Shown: piece by piece, positions 26,151 to 36,108 of the stretch | Layout: each line of letters begins with the position of its first letter | Position numbering within the stretch: position 1 is the stretch's first letter | Source of the DNA: an uncultured Anaerolineae bacterium | GTDB taxonomy: Bacteria; Chloroflexota; Anaerolineae; J036; Brachytrichaceae | Direction: 5' to 3' | Length of the DNA stretch: 64,000 nt | NCBI GenBank assembly: GCA_938028725.1 | Contig: CALIMH010000009.1 | Span: forward strand, 126,529-190,528 | Notes under the pieces: model-generated | Database searches by the model: none | Seen by the model: only the letters and a program-made list of their open reading frames with translations | Told to the model about the DNA's origin: nothing | Made by a program: the position numbers and the translations under genes

Positions 26151-28468
26151 TGCTCGCGCAAAAGATACAATCGCAGTTTGCGGTGACGCGCTCCAAGCTC
26201 TGGCAAATTTCAGTCACTTCACAACAACGCGACACGCTCGCATCTCTATTCATCATCATTAGCGCTTGGCTGCTCTTCTTCGGACGCATGATCTTCCTAC
26301 CAGAAGCGGAGCGGCTCACTTTTCAGCAAGGTGATTTCACCCTGCAATTTTTGGCTTACCGACAGCTAGCTTACCGACAACTGCGCGAGGGGCGCTTCCC
26401 AGTTATTGAGGAATGCCTCTACGCCGGTCACCCCTTCCAAGCCGATCCTCAGTCACAAGTGCTGTATCCACCAGTGCTGGCCAGCATGGCGCTCGGCCTA
26501 TGGCTGGGTTGGGAGGACTACCCTCTGCGCGCATTGGAGTGGGAAGTGATGTTGCATGTGCTGGTGGCAGCACTCAACACTTTTGCCTTTTTGTCACACA
26601 CATCACCCACACCCAAGCCGCCGGCTGCGCTGATCGGCAGTCTGGCCTTTGCTTTTGGTGGCTTTCTAACAGGCTATCCTCTTCTACAAACTTCCATCCT
26701 GCAGACGGCTTGCTGGTTGCCGTTGCTGCTGCTGTGCGCCCATAAGCTTATGGGTCAGCAGCGATGGACGTCACAGGCAATAGCCCTGGCAGGCACAACT
26801 TACCTAGCGCTGACCGCTGGTCATCCTCAGACTTTGTTGATGTGCGCTTATGCTGTAGCTGCGTACGGCATATTCCAAGCATGGCGCACCCGCTTGAGCA
26901 TGCGCGACACACTGATGCGTGGCACAGCAGCATTGCTCCTGAGCGCTAGCTTAAGTGCTGCTCAATTGTTACCATCCACCCTGTTCGCGCTCAATTCAAC
27001 GCGCCTCTCTCTCACCATCGAGCAGGCAGGGCGTGGCTTTGCATTGCATGATGTAGTGCTTTTCTTTGCCCCTGGTTTCAGCAACATCTGGCAACCGCTA
27101 TACGTTGGCGTGATTGGCTTAGCGCTGATGACCACAGCAGTCGCATTTAGTGGAGCTTGGCGGAGCAGCGATGTGTTGTTCTGGGTGGCGCTGGGCGGTG
27201 TTGCTCTGCTGCTTAGCTTCGGCACTAATGCGATTGGCTTCGATCTAGCTTACTGGATGCTGCCGGGCTACCGACAGTTTCAATCTCAGGAGCGTCACGC
27301 GCTCATTGTTTCATTTAGCGCAGCAACACTTGCATCGCGCACCTCAGCGGTGCTGCTTGGCCCAATCTCTGAATCCCTACAACGCTGGTTCATCAACGCT
27401 GCAAAATGGTGGGCTGCAATTGGTGTGCTCGGTATGTCTGTCACAGTAGCCCTACTCGCCGCCAACGCTGCAGCCGGGGGGCTACTTGGCCAGGCGGCAA
27501 CTCGAATAGCATGGCTTGGCGCCGGATGCTTTGTCGCTGCACTGCTGTTGGCCTGGCGCGCTGTCTCTAAACCAAGCGTGCGCAAGAGTTGGGGTTTTGT
27601 TGCAGCTATCGTTCTGGCCGTGGATTTGCTCAGCAGCAATCGAGCCAATGCTTTCCAGCCCTACGCCCCACCCTTCACACCCAACTCTCTCATCATCCCA
27701 ATCTCTGAGACTATCAACCTGAAGCAATTCAGCCGCGTGTATAACCACTACGGACTACCGCTCAATGGCGCCTGCATTGCCGGCTTGAGTGAAGTTAGCG
27801 GCGGCTCGCCCATCGTGTGGCGCGACTACAGCACTTTTTTGGAGAAGGCTCCGGAAGCTGTGCTAGTGCGTATGCTCAACGCACGCTACGGGATAACATG
27901 GCGTGGCGCAATGGAGACGCCAGAGGGCGTGGTAATCCCTTGGTTTTTGCTCGCACGAGACACCTTCGAGGGCAAGCCAGCCAGCACTTACCGGTTGGAT
28001 TGGGAGCCGGGGGATTTCAGTGGGGCTTGGATCGCGCCCGAAGTAGTCCGAGTTGAAGAAGAAGAGGCAATCTATGCTGCAATGAGAAAGCCAGGATATG
28101 ACCCTTTCCACACCGCATTTGTGTTAAACCGCGATTGGAAGCAGTTTACATTTGGCGGCACAGGCAATGCTGCCGTAGAAGGCAAAGCAACAGGTTACAT
28201 GAAGATCGCTGCGTTCGCTGACGCGCCAGCTCTGCTGGTGTTGAGCGAGTCGTATCATCCCAACTGGGTTGCTATCGTGAATGGCCAGATGCAAACACCA
28301 CTGCGAGTCAACGGAGCCCTGCTAGGGGTGGCGATTCCAGCCGGACAAACCACAGTTGAGATGAGCTATCAACCGCGCGATCTCTACGTCGGCGCAGCTA
28401 TCAGCGCGACGACCCTGATTGCTATGTGTATCGCTCTCCTGCTACACCACCGCTGGCAATGCAAGTAA
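26141..28468 (+). CDS. YfhO-like polytopic membrane protein
   Basis: This 775-residue inner-membrane protein resembles the YfhO family, GT-C-fold proteins implicated in glycosylating wall polymers or lipids in other bacteria. After a first helix (LASLFIIISAWLLFFG) comes the typical extracytoplasmic loop GDFTLQFLAYRQLAYRQL and EECLYAGHPFQADPQSQVLYP. Then follow about a dozen hydrophobic segments to residue 510 and a soluble C-terminal part, closed by one last helix (ISATTLIAMCIALLLHH). The loop Asp and the ADPQSQVLYP motif fit the family. The GTG at 26141 lies inside a hairpin; GTG codons at 26150 and about 26183 are alternatives. The stop overlaps the start of the next membrane gene. The acceptor and sugar donor are unknown. 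Confidence 0.75.
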   Translation: MENVLAQKIQSQFAVTRSKLWQISVTSQQRDTLASLFIIISAWLLFFGRMIFLPEAERLTFQQGDFTLQFLAYRQLAYRQLREGRFPVIEECLYAGHPFQADPQSQVLYPPVLASMALGLWLGWEDYPLRALEWEVMLHVLVAALNTFAFLSHTSPTPKPPAALIGSLAFAFGGFLTGYPLLQTSILQTACWLPLLLLCAHKLMGQQRWTSQAIALAGTTYLALTAGHPQTLLMCAYAVAAYGIFQAWRTRLSMRDTLMRGTAALLLSASLSAAQLLPSTLFALNSTRLSLTIEQAGRGFALHDVVLFFAPGFSNIWQPLYVGVIGLALMTTAVAFSGAWRSSDVLFWVALGGVALLLSFGTNAIGFDLAYWMLPGYRQFQSQERHALIVSFSAATLASRTSAVLLGPISESLQRWFINAAKWWAAIGVLGMSVTVALLAANAAAGGLLGQAATRIAWLGAGCFVAALLLAWRAVSKPSVRKSWGFVAAIVLAVDLLSSNRANAFQPYAPPFTPNSLIIPISETINLKQFSRVYNHYGLPLNGACIAGLSEVSGGSPIVWRDYSTFLEKAPEAVLVRMLNARYGITWRGAMETPEGVVIPWFLLARDTFEGKPASTYRLDWEPGDFSGAWIAPEVVRVEEEEAIYAAMRKPGYDPFHTAFVLNRDWKQFTFGGTGNAAVEGKATGYMKIAAFADAPALLVLSESYHPNWVAIVNGQMQTPLRVNGALLGVAIPAGQTTVEMSYQPRDLYVGAAISATTLIAMCIALLLHHRWQCK

Positions 28469-30354
28469 ACCGCGCTTACCTGCTTTCACTCACTTTGATC
28501 ACCGCACCCACACTTGTCTACGTTCTAGCCTTGTGGCTAGACCCATCGCGCAACCTTGTGTTGTGGGAGCGCGCGCTGCCAGAGCCGTTGCCGGCAGCGC
28601 TGCTAAGCGCTGGCCTAGTCGCTCACGCTGCGCTCAGCGTCGCCCTTATGCGACGACTACCAAGCTACAGAAACCGCAGTAACACGTTTTTGCTGCTCAC
28701 ATATGTGGTGGTGGCTGGGTTGCTGCTGCAGATCGCAGCTACGCACATTGCCGAGCCATACCCGCTGCGCGGGATCGCATTTAGGCAATACAGCAACTTC
28801 ACCGGCGGCTATTTCAGCGTGGGCGTGCGCGTGGAGCACGTGGGGGATTGGCTTAAGCGATATGCGGAGGAAATGCCTTCCTACAACGTCCACGCCCAGC
28901 GCCACCCCCCAGGATTAGCCTTGATATTTTGGGCAAGCAAACAAGCGGCACGCTTACTGCCAGACCTGGCGCGAACACTCGAGCCATCCTTGCGACCACT
29001 CACATGTTTCGAGCTGCGCGCTGCTTCGCTGGATGCAGAGCAGATTCTGGCTGGGTTGATCGGGATAATCTTGGAAAGCACAACAGCGTTGCTCGTGCCG
29101 GTGATGCTCTTCGGGTTTATCCGGCGTGTGGCCGGTTTACACGCTGCGGCATTAGCCGCTCTGCTCTATCCCCTGACTTCCGGCGTGCTGATGTGGGTTT
29201 CACAGTGGAACCGGGCCTTTGGACTTTTTAGCGTCGGCAGCTTGTGGCTCGTAGAGATCATGCTGACATCTGAGCAGCGCCGAGCCACATGGGCAGCTTT
29301 TGGGTTGGGTGTGTTGCTAGGGCTCGCGGCGTTCATGAGCTTTGGCAACGTGCCGATTGCGATGATCGCCGGTACATACGCCGCAGTGCGAATTTGGGCA
29401 AATGAACGGCTCAAGCAAATCAGGTGGCGTGCAATACAGGCAGCATTGGCTCTCGCCGGCGTCGCTGCAATCTGGCTGCCGTTGATAGCAAGTGGGTTTG
29501 ACGCCGTCGGCGCCTACCGCCTGGCAATGCAATACCATCTGGCACTAAAACGGGATTATTTTCCATTCGTGCTTTGGCATGCTTGGGACATTTTCACATT
29601 CGCCGGCTTGCCATTAGCCCTGGCTGGCCTTGTTGCCTGGCGACACGCACCAGCACTGACTGCCGCCTGGTTCTTGCCGCTAGTGGCGCAATGTCTGCTT
29701 CATGTGGCGCGCGGTGAAACTGGGCGCGTATGGATGTACTTTGCTCCCCTGATTGTGGCTTCTGCTGCAATCTGGCTTAGCAAGTATCGCTGGACAGCAG
29801 CGCTGCCGTTCGTGATCGGTTTGTTGGTTATCCAGACTGCTTCGCAAGCAAGCCTGCTGCGCGTTATCAGCTACGGCATTGACCCACTCACCGTGCAGGC
29901 GCCAACATTGCCAGAGAACCTGGTTCGCACCAACACTCGCTTTGAGTCGAACGGAGAAGTGCGGCTGCTCGGCTACAGCTTACCCACAGAGCTCTCCCCT
30001 GGCGAGACAGCCACACTCCACTTGTTCTGGCAATTGGATGCCACGAAGCCGCTTGCTGTGCCACGCAAAGTGTTCATACATGTCACAGATCAGCTCGAGG
30101 ACCGCGAACGCATCGTGAATCAGGATGGTCACCCAGCCAACTGGGCGCTGCCGATGACGTGTTGGCTTCCAGGTCAAATCATCCATGACCCTCACACGTT
30201 CACTATCAGTGAATCAGCAGCACCTGGCACGTACTACGTGCTGATTGGGCTTTACGACGAGTTGACTGGCGAGCGCGCTTTCGTGCACACGGCTGACATT
30301 GCAATGGCTAACGCAGTGGCATTGCCACAACGCTTGAAGGTGCGTGGAGGTTAA
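28459..30354 (+). CDS. GT-C-like polytopic membrane protein with C-terminal beta-rich domain
   Basis: This probable membrane glycosyltransferase of the GT-C/PMT superfamily may use a lipid-linked sugar. It has about ten hydrophobic segments in the first 480 residues and a long first loop with SVGVRVEHVGDWLKRYAEEM and NVHAQRHPPGLALIF. The C-terminal soluble domain begins near VRLLGYSLPTELSPGETATL and looks like an Ig-type sandwich. This domain layout recurs in Chloroflexota membrane proteins. I chose the ATG at 28459, which overlaps the end of the YfhO-like gene; the frame opens at 28426. The coupling suggests the two proteins act in the same glycan or lipid modification. The substrate is unknown. 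Confidence 0.65.
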   Translation: MQVNRAYLLSLTLITAPTLVYVLALWLDPSRNLVLWERALPEPLPAALLSAGLVAHAALSVALMRRLPSYRNRSNTFLLLTYVVVAGLLLQIAATHIAEPYPLRGIAFRQYSNFTGGYFSVGVRVEHVGDWLKRYAEEMPSYNVHAQRHPPGLALIFWASKQAARLLPDLARTLEPSLRPLTCFELRAASLDAEQILAGLIGIILESTTALLVPVMLFGFIRRVAGLHAAALAALLYPLTSGVLMWVSQWNRAFGLFSVGSLWLVEIMLTSEQRRATWAAFGLGVLLGLAAFMSFGNVPIAMIAGTYAAVRIWANERLKQIRWRAIQAALALAGVAAIWLPLIASGFDAVGAYRLAMQYHLALKRDYFPFVLWHAWDIFTFAGLPLALAGLVAWRHAPALTAAWFLPLVAQCLLHVARGETGRVWMYFAPLIVASAAIWLSKYRWTAALPFVIGLLVIQTASQASLLRVISYGIDPLTVQAPTLPENLVRTNTRFESNGEVRLLGYSLPTELSPGETATLHLFWQLDATKPLAVPRKVFIHVTDQLEDRERIVNQDGHPANWALPMTCWLPGQIIHDPHTFTISESAAPGTYYVLIGLYDELTGERAFVHTADIAMANAVALPQRLKVRGG

Positions 30355-30399
30355 TAGGAACAAATTCAGCCGTTGAGAGTCTTGATATAGTTACAGCTC

Positions 30400-33378
30400 A
30401 TGGTGAGCTTGGCACTGCCGTTGCTTGCTTGCGCCGCCGGTGCAATCGCTGGAGGCGCTTTTGCTATATCACCAACCCTACGGCGTTTCCCCTCTGTCAG
30501 CGTCGGTTGGTTGCTTGCACCCGCACCTTTGACTGCATTTGTGTTGCTTCTATTGGCAGCGCCAAATGTCCTAACAGGGCAGAAGCTACATTGGTCACTT
30601 GCTTGGATGCCTTCTTTGGGAGCAGAGTTTGCACTTGCATTGGACGGCTTGAGCCTGCTGTTCGGGCTAATCATCACTGGCATTGGCACGCTTATCACGA
30701 TATACGCGGGCTACTACTTCGCCCCACATGAGCCTACAGAAAGAGGAGAAGCCGAGGGGCGATTTTTCCTCTACTTGTTGCTGTTCATGACTGCGATGCT
30801 GGGCACAGTGCTAGCCGCAGACGTTATTACATTGTTTGTGTTTTGGGAGATGACCAGCATCACGTCATTTCTGCTGATCGCCTACAAGACCAGCCATGCC
30901 GCTTCGCGCGAGGGCGCATTTAAAGCGTTGTTTATCACCGGAGCAGGTGGCATTGCGTTGTTAGCAGGGTTGCTACTTGCCTCCGCGCTCAGTGACAGCA
31001 CTGACCTCAGCAAGATTGTGCATAACGGCGATGCGCTGCGCGCCTCCGAGTGGTATCACGTCATGTTGCTGCTGATCGCATTCGGCGCTTTCACAAAGAG
31101 CGCGCAGTTTCCTTTTCACTTTTGGCTGCCCGCTGCAATGAGCGCGCCCACCCCTGCCTCTGCATTTTTACATTCAGCCACAATGGTGAAGGCAGGTGTG
31201 TATCTGCTAGCCCGTTTGTACCCAGCATTTGGCAGCACCGCCACATGGTTCTGGATGCTGTCGCTGATCGGTATGTCCACCATGCTCATCGGTGCAGTTA
31301 TCGGCTTGCGACAGACTGATCTAAAAGCGCTCCTCGCCTACTCCACTATCAGCCAGCTTGGCGCGCTGACGATGCTCACGGGCCAAAACACGCCTATCGC
31401 TTTCAAAGCGCTAGTGATTGGTATTCTCGCCCATGCACTCTACAAGGGAGCACTTTTCATGATCGCCGGCGGCGTAGATCATGCCACCGGCACGCGCGAC
31501 TTACGTCAGCTTGGAAAGCTATGGCGTGCTATGCCTCTCACGTTTGCCGTTGCTGCTGTGGCGGGGCTATCCATGGCAGGGCTACCCCCGCTGCTTGGAT
31601 TTCTCGCAAAAGAGTCCTTGCTCACGTCATTGCTGGAACCCACCGACGCCACAATCACACAACTGGTCCAACCTGCTGCTTCCGTCTTGGCAGGAGCATT
31701 GATGCTGACACAAGCAGCCATAGTCAGTATAGACACATTTGTCACGCCACCTGGTGCAGGCTTCCCAGCGTGTTTCAACAGACCTTCAACAAGCAAGAAT
31801 CACTCTCAACACAAGCACCACGTACACGACCTGCCTCTGGGCATGTTGCTCAGCCCGATTATTCTAGGAGCGCTCTCGCTTGTAATTACAACCTTACAGC
31901 CGGAAGTAGTCGCCACGCTGTTAGCACAAGCAGCATCTACGACTTATGGAAACAAAGTAAAAGTTTCGCTGGAGCTTTTCCACGAGATTAACCTACCGCT
32001 CGTGCTCAGCGGGGTAGCCATAGGTGTTGGTGCCGGACTATTCGCATGGCGCAGTCAAGCAAGAGCAGTGTTGCACCATCTGATGCTCAGCATGGACACG
32101 CTCTACAACGCTATCTTGGATGCCTTGGATGTGGCTGCTCAACGCGTCACGCAGCTTCAGAATGGCCGTGTGAGGCGCTACTTGTTCGTGATGCTGGTTG
32201 CCATGCTAGTGCTCGTCGTGGCATTCGGTGAGTTGCCGCGCCTGCTGAGCAATCACATACTGACTGAGTCGCTTGCCACAGCGCTGCAAGGGCAAATCAC
32301 ACCGACAGAAGTGCTGCGAGCCTCCGCAATGACGTTAGCTGTTGCTGCATCGCTTGTGTCTGTCATTATTCGGCGCGATTTGCTCGCCATACTAGCGTTC
32401 GCTTCGTCCGGCCTCGCCGTGGCAGTCTTGATCGCTCTAGAACCATCACCAGATGTAGCGCTTGTGCAAGCTATTGTGGACATCCTCTCAATGGTGATCC
32501 TAGTGCTAGCGCTGTCGCGTATCCCACAACACCAGCGTCGCCAAGCAGAGGCCCTGAACAAACATCCATCAATCTCTAATCGCTATAGCGCTTTACTCGC
32601 AATGGGAGTTAGCCTGGTAGTGTTTTTGCTGAGTTGGTATGCCCTCGCTTCGCGCCCACGCATCTCTGTGGTTACGCCATTCTACGAACGCAACGCAAAG
32701 CCACTCACCGGTTCGGCCGATATCGTCGGCGCGATTGTCGTAGACTTTCGCGGTTTTGATACCCTCATAGAAATTTGCGTGTTCGGGACGGCAGGTGTGG
32801 GTGTGATGACATTGCTCAGACTTGCTATGAAGAAAGCGGAAGCGAGCCGTCTCACCGATAGCGGCGAATCTGAAAACAATGACCTAGAGGAGCGAAGCCG
32901 TCTCACACTGTCCAATAAGTTAAGCGGCATTGACGGCTTGCGCACATCACCATTTGTACGCATGGTAGCGCGCGCGGCTATGCCGCTGTCGCTCATGCTT
33001 GCATTTGTGCAGATGGTGTATGGTCACGATCAACCCGGGGATGGCTTCACTGCCGGCGTTACAGTGAGCTTGGCGGTCGGGCTTTGGTATGTCGTGTTTG
33101 GATACGAGCGAACCAAGCAACAGCTCGCTGCATTCAAGCCTCCTTTGCTTATTGGCATCGGTGTTTTGATTGTTTTATTGAGCTCAACCTCACCAATTCT
33201 CTTTGGTCAGCCTTTCTTCTCACCCTACAACTTTGGTGAAGCACTGCACCTCCCTCTACCACACGGCTTTGACCTCACCACTTCGCTCTTATTCGAGCTG
33301 GCAATATGTTTAGTTGTGCTGGGGTCGGCCATTTTCATTCTAGACACGCTGGGCCGTCCAAGCCACATGGAGGAGTAA
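30400..33378 (+). CDS. mrpA: Mrp-type Na+/H+ antiporter, fused subunits A and B
   Basis: This is the largest subunit of the Mrp (Mnh/Sha) cation/proton antiporter, related to NuoL of complex I. Residues about 1-430 are the proton-pump-like core, with LFVFWEMTSITSFLLIAYK, FPFHFWLPAAMSAPTPASAFLHSATMVKAGVYL (split here over several helices) and DLKALLAYSTISQLG. Residues about 560-830 match the rest of MrpA. The last ~150 residues (SLMLAFVQMVYGHDQPGDGF onward) are an MrpB domain, normally a separate gene. The 992-residue length fits an A-B fusion, and no separate mrpB is present. A long His-rich loop (about residues 465-475, KNHSQHKHHVH) is unusual. It is the first gene of a complete operon. Confidence 0.93.
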   Translation: MVSLALPLLACAAGAIAGGAFAISPTLRRFPSVSVGWLLAPAPLTAFVLLLLAAPNVLTGQKLHWSLAWMPSLGAEFALALDGLSLLFGLIITGIGTLITIYAGYYFAPHEPTERGEAEGRFFLYLLLFMTAMLGTVLAADVITLFVFWEMTSITSFLLIAYKTSHAASREGAFKALFITGAGGIALLAGLLLASALSDSTDLSKIVHNGDALRASEWYHVMLLLIAFGAFTKSAQFPFHFWLPAAMSAPTPASAFLHSATMVKAGVYLLARLYPAFGSTATWFWMLSLIGMSTMLIGAVIGLRQTDLKALLAYSTISQLGALTMLTGQNTPIAFKALVIGILAHALYKGALFMIAGGVDHATGTRDLRQLGKLWRAMPLTFAVAAVAGLSMAGLPPLLGFLAKESLLTSLLEPTDATITQLVQPAASVLAGALMLTQAAIVSIDTFVTPPGAGFPACFNRPSTSKNHSQHKHHVHDLPLGMLLSPIILGALSLVITTLQPEVVATLLAQAASTTYGNKVKVSLELFHEINLPLVLSGVAIGVGAGLFAWRSQARAVLHHLMLSMDTLYNAILDALDVAAQRVTQLQNGRVRRYLFVMLVAMLVLVVAFGELPRLLSNHILTESLATALQGQITPTEVLRASAMTLAVAASLVSVIIRRDLLAILAFASSGLAVAVLIALEPSPDVALVQAIVDILSMVILVLALSRIPQHQRRQAEALNKHPSISNRYSALLAMGVSLVVFLLSWYALASRPRISVVTPFYERNAKPLTGSADIVGAIVVDFRGFDTLIEICVFGTAGVGVMTLLRLAMKKAEASRLTDSGESENNDLEERSRLTLSNKLSGIDGLRTSPFVRMVARAAMPLSLMLAFVQMVYGHDQPGDGFTAGVTVSLAVGLWYVVFGYERTKQQLAAFKPPLLIGIGVLIVLLSSTSPILFGQPFFSPYNFGEALHLPLPHGFDLTTSLLFELAICLVVLGSAIFILDTLGRPSHMEE

Positions 33379-33383
33379 GCATC

Positions 33384-33716
33384 ATGGATATTCTGCGCGC
33401 TGCAGCGATTGCTGCCTTGTTTGGCATCGGGGTGTACCAATTGTTGAGGCGCAACGTGATTCGCGTAGTAATCGGCCTCAACATCATATCCAACGCAGTT
33501 AACTTGTTTCTGCTATCCACCGGTGCATACGACGGAGTGGCTGAAGCTTATGCCTCAGCAATTGGACAGCGCAGTGACGCCCTGCCACAGGCTCTTATCC
33601 TTACAGCGATTGTGATCAGCATGGGAGGATTTGCATTCACACTCTCGATGTTGTACGTTATCTCCTCCCGTTATCGCACTGCCGATAACGACGAAGTGAA
33701 AGGATTGACACACTGA
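33384..33716 (+). CDS. mrpC: Mrp antiporter subunit C
   Basis: This 110-residue, three-helix membrane protein is related to NuoK. It has MDILRAAAIAALFGIGVYQLL, then RNVIRVVIGLNIISNAVNLFL and DALPQALILTAIVISMGG, the last being the NuoK-like segment. The ATG at 33384 has GGAGGAG 9 bases before it and sits 5 bases after the mrpA stop. A longer frame inside the mrpA end is not needed. Confidence 0.95.
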   Translation: MDILRAAAIAALFGIGVYQLLRRNVIRVVIGLNIISNAVNLFLLSTGAYDGVAEAYASAIGQRSDALPQALILTAIVISMGGFAFTLSMLYVISSRYRTADNDEVKGLTH

Positions 33717-33728
33717 GCAGTAGCTGCC

Positions 33729-35288
33729 ATGGGCGATGTAGTCATCATCCTTCCCTTTTTATTGCCTATAGCCGGTGCCGCGGTCGGCATGCTGTTGCGA
33801 CGCTGGCATCGCCTGAGAGCGGGGTGGTCACTGGTGGTTTTGGCACTAGCCTGTGCCGTCACGGCAACAGTGTTTTGGCAAGTGGCGCAATCGGGTCAGG
33901 CGCGCACCTTTCAAATGGGGGGATGGCCGTCACCGTTTGGAATCACGATCGTCGCGGATGCACTCTCCGTGACCATGGCGCTCATGTCTCAGGTGGTATT
34001 TGTGTTTGGCTTTGTGTATGCGTTAGGAGCCAAAGACAAAGCTGTGCATTACGAGACATTTCACCCGCTGTTTTTGATGCTCGCTGCCGGCTTGACTGGC
34101 GGGATGCTGACAGGTGACATCTTCAATCTTTTCGTGATGATCGAGCTGGTGGTGATCTCCGGCACAGTGCTCACTGCCATAAGTGACGACCGTTTCGGCA
34201 CCGAGGCTGCATACAAATACTTCTTGATCAGTCTTATCGCCTCTTTCACGCTGCTGTTTGGGATCGGCAGCCTGTATGTGAGCTACGGGACACTCAACAT
34301 GGCCGACTTAGCACAGCGCATCTCGGCAAATCCCGAGCAACCACTGCTGCCGATCGCGCTAATCTTGTTGAGCATTACATTCATGATCAAAAGCGCAGCC
34401 GTGCCGTTCCACTTTTGGCAGCCTGACTTTCACACCGCCTCCCCTACCCCTGTGTCTGCCATGCTTTCCTCGGTGGTGGTGAAGCTAGGTGTATATGGTT
34501 TCATGCGCCTCACCACCTTGCTTGCCCCATCAGCGACCTGGATTAAAGACTTGTTGATTGTGACGGGTATCGTGGGTGTCATATTTGGTGGGCTTGGCGC
34601 GCTAGGTACGCACAATGTCAAACGCATGTTTGCATATTCCACACTGGCCCAGGTTGGGTTTATCTATATCGGCGTGGGATGGGGCACGAGCCTATCACTT
34701 GCGGCAGCCGTGCTTTTCACCATCAATCACGCCATCATCAAGAGCGCGATGCTCATGTTGAGTGGCTACTTAGCCAGCCGCGCACCAGTGAAGACGGCCT
34801 CCTTCAGTGTGGTAAGAGGCGTTGGACGTTATGCCCCCCTTTCCGGTGTGCTGTTCTTTCTGGGTGGCATGGCACTGGCAGGACTACCGCCATCAAATGG
34901 CTTTATCAGCAAGTGGGCGTTGTTTTGGAGTGGCGTGGTCGCCGCTACAAGTGGCGCGATACAAGACAGATGGACTTATTGGCTGCCACTTGGGTTAGTG
35001 GGTATCTCCAGCGTCATCACATTGGTGTATGTCTTTCGCGCGCTGATGCGCATTTGGTGGGAGCCTTTCGAGCCACCATCGCCAGAGGAAAAGGTCAAAC
35101 CGCGCGGCGATAGCCTACTTGCACCAGCCGGCTTGGTCACATTGTGTGTGCTGCTTGGCTTGCTCGGGCAGCCGCTAACTGACTGGACCCAGCGCGTGAG
35201 CGAATGGATGACACAGCCAGGAAAGTATGTGCAGGCTGTTCTTCAGGCCGAAGAAACCCATCGCCGCAACTTTTCCGTGCAACCATGA
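33729..35288 (+). CDS. mrpD: Mrp antiporter subunit D
   Basis: This 519-residue polytopic subunit is related to NuoN/NuoM. It carries GDIFNLFVMIELVVISGTVL, the Lys/His-containing AVPFHFWQPDFHTASPTPV, and KRMFAYSTLAQVGFIYIG. GMALAGLPPSNGFISKWAL closes the conserved core. About 14 hydrophobic segments are present. It lies between mrpC and mrpE with short gaps and is needed with MrpA for cation/proton exchange. Confidence 0.95.
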   Translation: MGDVVIILPFLLPIAGAAVGMLLRRWHRLRAGWSLVVLALACAVTATVFWQVAQSGQARTFQMGGWPSPFGITIVADALSVTMALMSQVVFVFGFVYALGAKDKAVHYETFHPLFLMLAAGLTGGMLTGDIFNLFVMIELVVISGTVLTAISDDRFGTEAAYKYFLISLIASFTLLFGIGSLYVSYGTLNMADLAQRISANPEQPLLPIALILLSITFMIKSAAVPFHFWQPDFHTASPTPVSAMLSSVVVKLGVYGFMRLTTLLAPSATWIKDLLIVTGIVGVIFGGLGALGTHNVKRMFAYSTLAQVGFIYIGVGWGTSLSLAAAVLFTINHAIIKSAMLMLSGYLASRAPVKTASFSVVRGVGRYAPLSGVLFFLGGMALAGLPPSNGFISKWALFWSGVVAATSGAIQDRWTYWLPLGLVGISSVITLVYVFRALMRIWWEPFEPPSPEEKVKPRGDSLLAPAGLVTLCVLLGLLGQPLTDWTQRVSEWMTQPGKYVQAVLQAEETHRRNFSVQP

Positions 35289-35334
35289 GACAAGACCTAA
35301 AGCACGTAGCACGGCACGCCGCAGGAGTTAGAGG

Positions 35335-35817
35335 ATGCTGGTTTACGTTCGTCTAGTACTGTTGTGTGCGTTGGTTTACTTGGCGCTCACAGCCAATGTG
35401 GAGCTGTCCAACATTGGAGTTGGAGTGATCATCGGGATTTCGATAGCAGTGGTGCTGCGCCCCAAGCCAGAGCCACTATCACTATCTAGGTTGCCGTTTG
35501 TGCTAATTAATCTAGCACGCTATGTGGTATGGCTGTCTATAGACATTATTCGCAACGGTATTCGTGTGGCGCGCATTGTGCTCGATCCCAAGTTGCCAAT
35601 TCGCCCCGGCATTATTGCCGTGCCGAGCAGTATGAAAACTGAGCTTGGTGTCGCCCTAAACGCCCATGCTATCACTGTTACACCCGGCGAGCAAGTAGTA
35701 GAGATAGGAGAGGACGGCACCCTCTACGTGCATTGCCTCGACGTAGATTCGAGCTTGGCCGGTATGGAGCACGCACAGCGCCTACGGAAGGAGATGCTCA
35801 GCCGCATCTTCGAGTGA
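35335..35817 (+). CDS. mrpE: Mrp antiporter subunit E
   Basis: This 160-residue membrane protein has two N-terminal helices (VRLVLLCALVYLALT and IGVGVIIGISIAVVL) and the family segments FVLINLARYVVWLSIDIIRN and LGVALNAHAITVTPGEQVVE. It ends with a short cytosolic tail. The ATG at 35335 has AGGAG about 9 bases upstream. Its place between mrpD and mrpF is the usual one. Confidence 0.94.
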   Translation: MLVYVRLVLLCALVYLALTANVELSNIGVGVIIGISIAVVLRPKPEPLSLSRLPFVLINLARYVVWLSIDIIRNGIRVARIVLDPKLPIRPGIIAVPSSMKTELGVALNAHAITVTPGEQVVEIGEDGTLYVHCLDVDSSLAGMEHAQRLRKEMLSRIFE

Positions 35818-35824
35818 TCCGCTG

Positions 35825-36103
35825 ATGATGCAAGAAATCTTCTACACTATCGTTGTGGGAGCATTGATAGTCCACATTGGGCTGATTGCCGTGGCGGTTT
35901 GGCGTGTGTGGCGTGGCGACACTGTGATGGATCGCCTGGTTGCTGTCGACGCAATTTCCACCATCGTGCTGGCAATCTTTGTGCTGCTTGCCCTGATCGA
36001 GCGGGATGCACTCTTCATGGACACCGCGCTGGGAGTGGCGCTGATAAGTTTTATTAGCACGATAGCTCTGGCGCGCTATATTGCTAATCGCAAGATGTTC
36101 TAA
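35825..36103 (+). CDS. mrpF: Mrp antiporter subunit F
   Basis: This 92-residue protein with three helices shows the conserved GDTVMDRLVAVDAISTIVLA with its Asp pair, then DTALGVALISFISTIALARY. It starts 7 bases after mrpE and is followed by mrpG 5 bases later. Confidence 0.94.
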   Translation: MMQEIFYTIVVGALIVHIGLIAVAVWRVWRGDTVMDRLVAVDAISTIVLAIFVLLALIERDALFMDTALGVALISFISTIALARYIANRKMF

Positions 36104-36108
36104 AGCCA

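Noticed and set aside
26352-26381. Repeated LAYRQ-LAYRQ (near-repeat of 15 bp) in the YfhO-like protein
   Set aside because: The loop length matches other YfhO proteins, so this is more likely natural sequence than an insertion.
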